The notes under the pieces: generated by a model
Database searches by the model: none
Told to the model about the DNA's origin: nothing
The model's input: the letters and a program-made list of their open reading frames with translations, nothing else
Translations under genes and position numbers: made by a program
NCBI RefSeq assembly: GCF_032362555.1
Contig: NC_083513.1
Location: 11,904,001-11,968,000, forward strand
Length of the DNA: 64,000 nt
Direction: 5' to 3'
Source: Amyelois transitella
Lineage: Eukaryota > Arthropoda > Insecta > Lepidoptera > Pyralidae
Shown: positions 57,498-64,000 of the stretch, piece by piece
How positions within the stretch are numbered: the first letter of the stretch is position 1
How the letters are laid out: every line of letters begins with the position of its first letter

Positions 57498-58189
57498 GAG
57501 GTTTATCTTTGGTCGGACTTGTGCGATAATTTGCAATTCGGATAAAATAAATTCTCACACAATTTTTGGCATACATATGGTTCTTGATTTTCGCTTTTTG
57601 GATTGGATTTTGACGTTTTTTAGTTTTTGTTTGCTATTTATTTCTGACAGTGTATTTACTTTTTCGTTTATATCTTTTCTTTTCTTTTCTTTTCTTTTGT
57701 TTTTCTTTTTTCTTGTGAAGGGCTTCGCTTGTCCTCAGGGACTGCCGTTTACCGCGTAATTTTTGGACTCTCCGTTCAAAAGTTACGGGGCTAAACGTGC
57801 TCTTCACTTTTAAATTTATTTTGTGTATCTGTGTTTTTAATTTTATTTGTAAAATTCATATCTTTTTTCTTTTCTTTCTTTCTCATCTGCAATCTTGTGT
57901 GTCGTTTGGGTCTTCGTGAGCACTATATAGCTTTCCTTTGCACTGTAACCATTGGACCGTTGGTTCCAAAGTTATAGTGCAAAAACAGGATTGCTATTAT
58001 TTTTCTCACAGGAGACGCTTGCGCCAAATAAGTTTTGCAGGTGTTCCTTTTGTTTCTACTCCCCAACCCTTTGGGTTAGGTGAGTTTTTGTGCTTGAGGG
58101 TGAAAGGGGGTGAGTTTCGCCCCCCTTTGCCTTATTTCGTGTGGTTGTGGGAACAATAGTTTCCAAGTTATTGGGTCAAAAATCCCAAC

Positions 58190-60172
58190 ATGTCGGGCCG
58201 AAATTCGGCCAGATGCAGCCGAGGGCGGTCGGTAACCCCCCGAGGCGCCAAGGAGGGCTCTAAGTCGGCGTACAGCAGCCTGGGAGGGTCACTGTATGCC
58301 ACGGACTGCTCCGACTCGGAGGGGGAACTACTTCCTGAGGTGACGATGGTGGCGGGCCCTACTTCTCTGAAGAGAAGGGCCGAAAATGCTGAGGTGGACA
58401 TGCTCCCCGAAAAGGGTGCTAAAACTAGCATGTCAAAAAGAGGGCGTGCGCCTGCAAAGGCGACCAGTGCGGGACTAAGCCAGGCAAAGGCTAAACTGTC
58501 ACTGATGGCGTCGGAATTTGCCGACTTCGAGGACGAGGCTGACAAAGCGGCGGGTTACTTGAGGGATACTCCCCAAGTTAACATCGATGAGGCCTCAATA
58601 GTGGACGGTCAGCTGGAGGTGGTGCGCAAGGCGGCTCGGACCGTATTAGAGGAGGCCAAGAAGTCCGGCAACCTAAAGGGGACGACCTGGGCCAAAATGA
58701 AGTCCGCCTGCGCCGAAATCCTCGAAGCGGCGGACAAAATCGCGGACCGAGGCGAGGAGTCCGAGGTCATCCGCAAAATGGCGGCGGACAACAAGAGGAT
58801 GCGGGAGGAACTAGCTCTGCTTAGGCAAGAAACCAAAGCCCTCCGAACCGCATTCTCCGAGAGGAAGGCCCCCAATACGGAGCCATTGGCCTCGACGGCC
58901 GACATTATGGCCCAGGTTGACCGCTCCATGCGGTCGTTCGGAGAGTCCCTCACCAGGGACCTTTTCCTCTCTCTGGGGGGAATGATGAACGACCGCATAA
59001 AGGAGCTAGAGAAGAGGGCCATTGTTGCCCCTGAGGAGGTGCTGCGTCCACCGCTTGCGGCTGACCGTCGCAACAAGGAGGCAGGGAAGGCACAAGATGC
59101 CAAAAAAGCCGAGGCACCGATACAGCCCGGAAATGTGGGGGCAGCTGCAGGCTCCACCCTGATGCCCCCGGCAAGACCTGGCCCGGCGCCCAAAGCGCCA
59201 AAAGCCACAGCGGCAAAGGCCCAGCAACCTCCCTCACAGGATGCTTCTGGCGCCCCACCCCAGGAAGAACCCACCCCCTCCTCCTCTTGGACGGAGGTGG
59301 TTAAAAAGGGGAAAAATAAGGGGAAGGGGAAAAAATCCTCCCCTCCTGAGGTGGATAGTGCGGCTCCTCGCCCCACGGCCCCCGCACCGGTCAAGCGGCA
59401 GTATGCCCTTCCCAAATCAACGGCTGTGGTGGTAACTCTCAAGTCGGGTGCCACAGTCGACTACAAAACTGTGATGGGAAGGGTCACCACGATAAAACTG
59501 GCGACAGTGGGTGTTGAACACGTGGCGGTGAGGAGTACGGCGACGGGCGCCAGAATTATCGAGATTCCCGGAAACGACAGCAGCGTTGTCGCTGACAACC
59601 TTGCTGACAAAATCCGGGAACTGGTGGGGGATGTGGCTGAGGTCACGAGGCCGTACAAAACGGCCCAAATCAAAATCTCCGGGTTTGACGAATCAGTCAC
59701 CCCGGAGACCTTGCGGAATGAGGTGTCCCTGGCCGGCAAATGTCCACCGGATCACGTAAAGGTGGGGCAGATCCGCATGACACCGGACTTCACCGGGGCT
59801 GTCATCGTGACCTGCCCTGTAGCTGTGGCCAACGCCCTCGTGGCAGACGGCCGTATATTAATTGGTTGGTCGTCTGCCAAAATCACTGGCCTGGAACCCC
59901 TGCCCATGCGCTGTTTCAGGTGCATGGGTTTGGGCCATACGAGGGCGTTGTGCCCATCACCGGTGGACAGGTCGGAACTCTGCCATAGATGCGGGAAAAC
60001 GGGGCACCTCACACAGCAATGTGTGGAGAAGGAGCCCTGGTGCGCGGTGTGCCATCATGCCAAACTCCCGGCGAAGCACACAATGGGAGGGAAGGCGTGT
60101 AACCCCCCGCGCACCAAGGGACGACTGGAGCCCACTGGGCTGAAAAGCGTAGGCAACACAATGGAGCACTAA
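58190..60172 (+). CDS. S5 ORF1 (Gag, 660 aa)
   Basis: Same length and start as S4 ORF1 with scattered substitutions. Three knuckles from about 575. It overlaps ORF2 by one base (TAATG). The upstream 5' UTR (57498-58189) carries the same three GTTCMMAAGTTAY-type boxes, the last as GTTTCCAAGTTAT. Confidence 0.94.
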   Translation: MSGRNSARCSRGRSVTPRGAKEGSKSAYSSLGGSLYATDCSDSEGELLPEVTMVAGPTSLKRRAENAEVDMLPEKGAKTSMSKRGRAPAKATSAGLSQAKAKLSLMASEFADFEDEADKAAGYLRDTPQVNIDEASIVDGQLEVVRKAARTVLEEAKKSGNLKGTTWAKMKSACAEILEAADKIADRGEESEVIRKMAADNKRMREELALLRQETKALRTAFSERKAPNTEPLASTADIMAQVDRSMRSFGESLTRDLFLSLGGMMNDRIKELEKRAIVAPEEVLRPPLAADRRNKEAGKAQDAKKAEAPIQPGNVGAAAGSTLMPPARPGPAPKAPKATAAKAQQPPSQDASGAPPQEEPTPSSSWTEVVKKGKNKGKGKKSSPPEVDSAAPRPTAPAPVKRQYALPKSTAVVVTLKSGATVDYKTVMGRVTTIKLATVGVEHVAVRSTATGARIIEIPGNDSSVVADNLADKIRELVGDVAEVTRPYKTAQIKISGFDESVTPETLRNEVSLAGKCPPDHVKVGQIRMTPDFTGAVIVTCPVAVANALVADGRILIGWSSAKITGLEPLPMRCFRCMGLGHTRALCPSPVDRSELCHRCGKTGHLTQQCVEKEPWCAVCHHAKLPAKHTMGGKACNPPRTKGRLEPTGLKSVGNTMEH

Positions 60173-63100
60173 TGCCCAGACACCAACACCAAGCACTTGA
60201 GCTGCTGCAGTGCAACGTCAACCACTCCGCCCGCGCGCAAGACCTCTTGATGCAACACCTGGCGGAGTGGGGCATTAGTGCTGCCATTGTGTCTGAGCCG
60301 TACCTTGTTCCCCCACTCCCTACGTGGGTAAGGGACACGGAGGGAGAGGTCGCGGTGACCATACCCCGGTTGGGAGACCGGCCTCCTCTGGTCAAGCAGA
60401 GTGCAGGCCGGGGCTACGTTGCGGCCAGATGGGGCGACATGGTTCTTGTCGCTGTGTACTTCGCCCCATCTAGACCGCGACGGGAGTTTGAGTCCCTCCT
60501 CTTGGAGGTGGGGCGGATTATTGCGGGAGCGGCGCCCATGCCTGTAATAGTGGCGGGGGACTTTAATGCCAAGTCTTTGGTATGGGGTTCCCCCGTCACT
60601 GACCTGCGCGGCAGGATCCTCTCCGACTGGATGGTGGCATCGGGTCTGTGTGTCCTAAACCAGGGCACTGCCAACACTTGTGTACGGTGGAATGGGGGCT
60701 CTATAGTGGACGTTTCGTTTGCTACCCCTTCCGCCGCTGCACGTGTCACAGGTTGGCGTGTCCTGGGGGATGTGGAGACCCTCTCCGACCATTTATATGT
60801 TCGGATGTCGGTCTCCAGACCGGCTTCGGTGCGGCCGCCCAGTCAAGGTCGCAATCTCCCAAGGGACCGGTTCCGCAAGTGGAACCTGGCCAGCCTCGAC
60901 GCTGACTCAGCTGAAGAGGCGGCCATGATAGAACGTTGGCGAACACCATCGCCAGACCGGTCCCTCGACGTGGAGGAGAGGGCCTGCCGCTTTCGGGCGT
61001 CGCTTGTCGCAGTCTGCGACGCCTCCATGAGGAGATCGGGTCCGCCGCCTAATAAAAAACGGGTACACTGGTGGTCGGAGGAGATCGCCGTACTCCGACG
61101 CACCAGCAATAGTGCCCGCCGGGCATACACCCGGTGTAGGCGGCGACGGACGACCGTGGAGGGTGAGGAGGAGCTCCTGCGCACGGCACTCAGAGAGGCT
61201 AAGGAGGCCCTGTCCAAGGCGATTGCCAAGGCCAAGGACGAATCCTACAAAGAGTTCTTGGCCGCCTTGGACCGGGACCCTTGGGGGCGGCCGTATAAAC
61301 TTGTACGGAACAAGATGCAGTGTGCCGCCCCGATGGCCTCTCTCGAACCGGAGCTCCTCCGAAACGTGGTGGAGGGACTCTTCCCCGAGGTCCCAGTGTT
61401 TGCCCCTCCGAGAATGGCTGCCCCGGAGCGGGAGTCCTCCGATATGACGGAAGTGCCGCCGGTCACTGACGCTGAGATGGAGCGGGTCATAGACCGACTC
61501 CATCGAAGCAAAAAGGCGCCGGGTCCTGATGGGGTCCCGGGCCGAGTCATACCGGTGGCGCTTATACACCTTGGGGATCGCCTGAGGGACTTATTTGAAG
61601 ATTGCCTCCAAACAGGGCGGTTCCCAGGGGTATGGAAGGAAGGCCGGCTCTGCCTTCTGAGGAAAGAGGGTCGGCCAGAGGACTCCCCCAGCGGATGGAG
61701 GCCCCTTGTAATGCTGGATGAATCCGGAAAGATGCTCGAACGAGTAATAGCGTCCCGGATCATCCGGCATCTTGAAAACACGGGGCCGGACATCTCGGAC
61801 CGCCAGTTCGGGTTCCGGACTGGGCGGTCTACCATCGACGCGATCGGGGCACTGAGGGACTTCTCGGAGAGGGCAACTGAGAGGGGGGGTGGGGCCGTGG
61901 CTGTGTCCCTTGACATCGCCAACGCCTTCGGCTCCATCCCCTTTGAGGTGATAAAGGAGGCACTTCGGTTCCACGGGGTGCCCCTTTATCTACGGAGGAT
62001 CGTGGAGCACTACCTCACGGCGAGGGTAGTGCTCTACGAGAATAAGGATGGCATAATAACGTCGAGGGCAATGGTCTGCGGTGTTCCCCAGGGGTCGGTG
62101 CTAGGACCCCTGCTGTGGAACATCGGCTATGACTGGGCCATCCGCGGGGTCCTCTTGCCCCGGATGGCGGTCATCTGTTATGCGGATGACACGATGGTCG
62201 CTGTCTGGGGCGAAGAATTGGAGGGGACCCTACGCAGAGCGGCAGTCGCGGCAGACCTGATGGTTTACCGCATCAGGCTGCTGGGACTGAGGGTGGCCCT
62301 CAACAAAACTGAGGCCATTGCCTTCGGCGGAAGAGGTTGGAGGCCTCCGGCTGGCGCGTCCATTCCAGTAGATGGAGAAAGAGTCCGGATGATGCCGAAC
62401 ATCAAATATCTCGGCATCATACTGGACCCACGGTGGGACTTCGGGGAGCACTTTAGGCGAATGGCTCCCCGAATCGTTGGTGCAGCGTCAGCACTCAGCC
62501 GACTGCTGCCCAACGTAGGAGGGCCGGGTGCCCCGTGCCGTCGCCTGTACGCGAATGTCACTCGTAGCATGGCACTGTACGGGGCACCGATATGGGCGGA
62601 TAGGCTCTCCGCTGCCAACAAGGCCCTGCTTCGGCGGCCACAAAGAGTGGTAGCCATCCGAATATGCAGGGCCTACATAACGGTGGCGTGGGCGGCAGCC
62701 TGCGCCTTAGCTGGCACCCCACCGTGGGAACTGGACGCGCTGGCCCATATGGAGGCCTACAAGGAGAGGGCAAGGTGGCGGGCTCTGCCTGCCGCCGAAA
62801 GAGAAGTGGACGGCAGAGGCAGGGAGACGTGGGACCTGGTCGTGGCTAGGTTACGGGAGCGATGGAGGAGTGACCTCGAAAACTCCGAATTCGGAGTTCG
62901 CACCATCGGGGCACTCCTTCCATCGCTGGACAAATGGCTGGATCGACGCCACGGCCAGGTGTCATACAGGTTGGCACAGGTAATGACCGGGCATGGCTGC
63001 TTCGGTCATTACCTGTACCGTATTGGGAAAGAGGGCAGCGAGGTCTGCCATGAGTGTGGAGAGCCGGACGACACGGCCCAACACACTCTGGCAGACTGCT

Positions 63101-63354
63101 CAAGGTGGTCGGCGCAGCGGCAAGAGCTGGTAGAGGTTTTGGGGGATGGCGACCTCTCGCTGCATAACGTCGTTGACAGGATGTTATGCAGCGAGAGGAA
63201 CTGGGTGGCGGTTGCTTCCTTCTGTGAGACCGTCATCTCGCAGAAGGAGGCTGCTGAGAGGGCGCGGGAGGAAGATCCAAACGCGCCCTCACATAGACGT
63301 GGACGGGGTGGTAGAAGGCGAGCGCGTTACCGCGCTCGCCTACTCCCCCAATAG
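60172..63354 (+). CDS. S5 ORF2: endonuclease and reverse transcriptase (1060 aa)
   Basis: Intact. Endonuclease SEPYLVPP (Leu for the Phe of S2/S4), AGDFNAKSLVWGS, SDHLY; RT SLDIANAFGSIPF, YADDT (about 670, followed by Met where the others have Leu); C-terminal CHECGEPDDTAQH...C. Ends at TAG like S3 and S4. The 3' UTR has the five-stem array. Confidence 0.95.
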   Translation: MPRHQHQALELLQCNVNHSARAQDLLMQHLAEWGISAAIVSEPYLVPPLPTWVRDTEGEVAVTIPRLGDRPPLVKQSAGRGYVAARWGDMVLVAVYFAPSRPRREFESLLLEVGRIIAGAAPMPVIVAGDFNAKSLVWGSPVTDLRGRILSDWMVASGLCVLNQGTANTCVRWNGGSIVDVSFATPSAAARVTGWRVLGDVETLSDHLYVRMSVSRPASVRPPSQGRNLPRDRFRKWNLASLDADSAEEAAMIERWRTPSPDRSLDVEERACRFRASLVAVCDASMRRSGPPPNKKRVHWWSEEIAVLRRTSNSARRAYTRCRRRRTTVEGEEELLRTALREAKEALSKAIAKAKDESYKEFLAALDRDPWGRPYKLVRNKMQCAAPMASLEPELLRNVVEGLFPEVPVFAPPRMAAPERESSDMTEVPPVTDAEMERVIDRLHRSKKAPGPDGVPGRVIPVALIHLGDRLRDLFEDCLQTGRFPGVWKEGRLCLLRKEGRPEDSPSGWRPLVMLDESGKMLERVIASRIIRHLENTGPDISDRQFGFRTGRSTIDAIGALRDFSERATERGGGAVAVSLDIANAFGSIPFEVIKEALRFHGVPLYLRRIVEHYLTARVVLYENKDGIITSRAMVCGVPQGSVLGPLLWNIGYDWAIRGVLLPRMAVICYADDTMVAVWGEELEGTLRRAAVAADLMVYRIRLLGLRVALNKTEAIAFGGRGWRPPAGASIPVDGERVRMMPNIKYLGIILDPRWDFGEHFRRMAPRIVGAASALSRLLPNVGGPGAPCRRLYANVTRSMALYGAPIWADRLSAANKALLRRPQRVVAIRICRAYITVAWAAACALAGTPPWELDALAHMEAYKERARWRALPAAEREVDGRGRETWDLVVARLRERWRSDLENSEFGVRTIGALLPSLDKWLDRRHGQVSYRLAQVMTGHGCFGHYLYRIGKEGSEVCHECGEPDDTAQHTLADCSRWSAQRQELVEVLGDGDLSLHNVVDRMLCSERNWVAVASFCETVISQKEAAERAREEDPNAPSHRRGRGGRRRARYRARLLPQ

Positions 63355-63614
63355 GACGCCTAGTCCTGGAAAGAATGGGCGACTAGCAACTTACTAGTCG
63401 CCCAATAAAGCAAGATCCTTGGTAAAGCCGCACCGAGGAGCCAGAGGGCATCATGGTAGAATGCATAGCCGATCCCATGATGCCTTCGAAATGGCAGGAA
63501 GGAAGCGCCGGAGGGGTTTTAGTGCGGTAGTCTGGCACAATCGGTGCCAGGAGTCCCACACTCTCCCGGGTGAAGACCCGGGGGGTCGTCCGTAAATGGA
63601 TTTCCCCTTCGTAA

Positions 63615-63664
<50 letters not shown>

Positions 63665-63666
<2 letters not shown>

Positions 63667-63701
63667 TTAGGTTAGGTTAGGTTAGGTTAGGTTAGGTTAG
63701 G
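63665..63701 (+). repeat. Telomeric stub between two facing 3' ends
   Basis: 37 bp flanked by A49 (S5) and T21 (A3). Confidence 0.96.
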
Positions 63702-64000
63702 TTTTTTTTTTTTTTTTTTTTTAAGTTTTCCCCCAGGTGTTACTCCACACCCAGGGGGAGTTTATTGCCAATCTCTCTCTGTGTGGGTTACAGAGACATT
63801 TTTATACATTTTTATTTGCATTGTATATGATAAACTATTACATTACATTACACTGTCATAGTCTGCTTCTTTTACAATATCTGTTAGAGTTTGTTATTAT
63901 TATTTTCAGTATAATGTTTTTAACACAATTCTATTTTTAACATTATTATTACTATTAAATTAGTAGCTATTATATTATACAACATTTTTATGGCTTTTTA
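63702..64000 (-). mobile_element. A3: 3' end of a further A-type element, cut by the window end
   Basis: Poly(T) 63702-63722, then the A-type terminal hairpin, AATAAA and the AGTCTGCTTCTTTTA stretch also found in A1. Its coding part, if present, lies outside. Confidence 0.85.

Larger units (their letters stand above)
57498..63664 (+). mobile_element. S5: full-length SART-type element
   Basis: 6.17 kb, poly(A) 63616-63664. Same 5' UTR type as S4 but with 13 extra bases (GAGGTTTATCTTT) before GGTCGGACTT. Both ORFs intact. The ORF2 region is closest to S2, the 5' UTR and ORF1 start closest to S4. Confidence 0.95.

Overview
The window is a subtelomeric region of an insect chromosome, almost certainly lepidopteran. 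The evidence is short (TTAGG)n stubs, stacks of R1-clade telomere-targeting non-LTR retrotransposons of the TRAS and SART types, BEL/Pao LTR elements, and the dispersed repeats typical of moth genomes. On the + strand every telomeric stub reads TTAGG, so the chromosome end should lie to the right. No RNA gene or CRISPR array is seen, and there is at most one piece of a host gene.

Layout, proximal to distal. 1-3270: 3' half of a BEL/Pao element. 3271-6006: AT-rich single-copy-looking DNA with a possible last exon of a host gene (3390-3449). 6007-6822: 51 copies of a 16-bp telomere-derived unit. 6826-16428: minus-strand TRAS-like element A1, which encodes Gag only and is interrupted by a complete BEL/Pao element (7888-14497, identical LTRs, 5-bp target duplication). 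16556-18957: a second, unrelated-looking Gag-only element D (minus). 18995-24648: element B (minus), the only two-ORF TRAS element here (Gag plus endonuclease/RT/RNase H). 24649-31640: non-coding remnant F, minus strand, split by a decayed PIF/Harbinger transposon (26961-30957) that itself carries a Helitron-like insert. 31701-53186: SART-type elements S1, S2, S3 (5'-truncated) and S4, plus strand. 53214-55968: Gag-only element A2. 56068-57438: 5'-truncated copy of S1. 57498-63664: S5. From 63702 the 3' end of a further A-type element (A3) runs off the window.

Polarity is strict. All SART elements are on + (poly(A) followed by GGTTAGG) and all TRAS-like elements are on - (poly(A) followed by CCTAACC), each separated by 19-129 bp of telomeric repeat, except B/F, which have none between them. 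This fits target-primed insertion into opposite strands of the telomere.

The most interesting signal is the Gag-only lineage. A1 and A2 have diverged in protein sequence but keep the same plan: a 5' end holding a core promoter-like module, one intact Gag ORF, about 1 kb of non-coding 3' sequence with a position-conserved hairpin, a terminal hairpin and a poly(A) tail. Neither has any RT. This resembles Drosophila HeT-A, which encodes Gag and borrows RT in trans. Element B (close Gag relative, intact RT) would be the natural helper. That functional link is inference.
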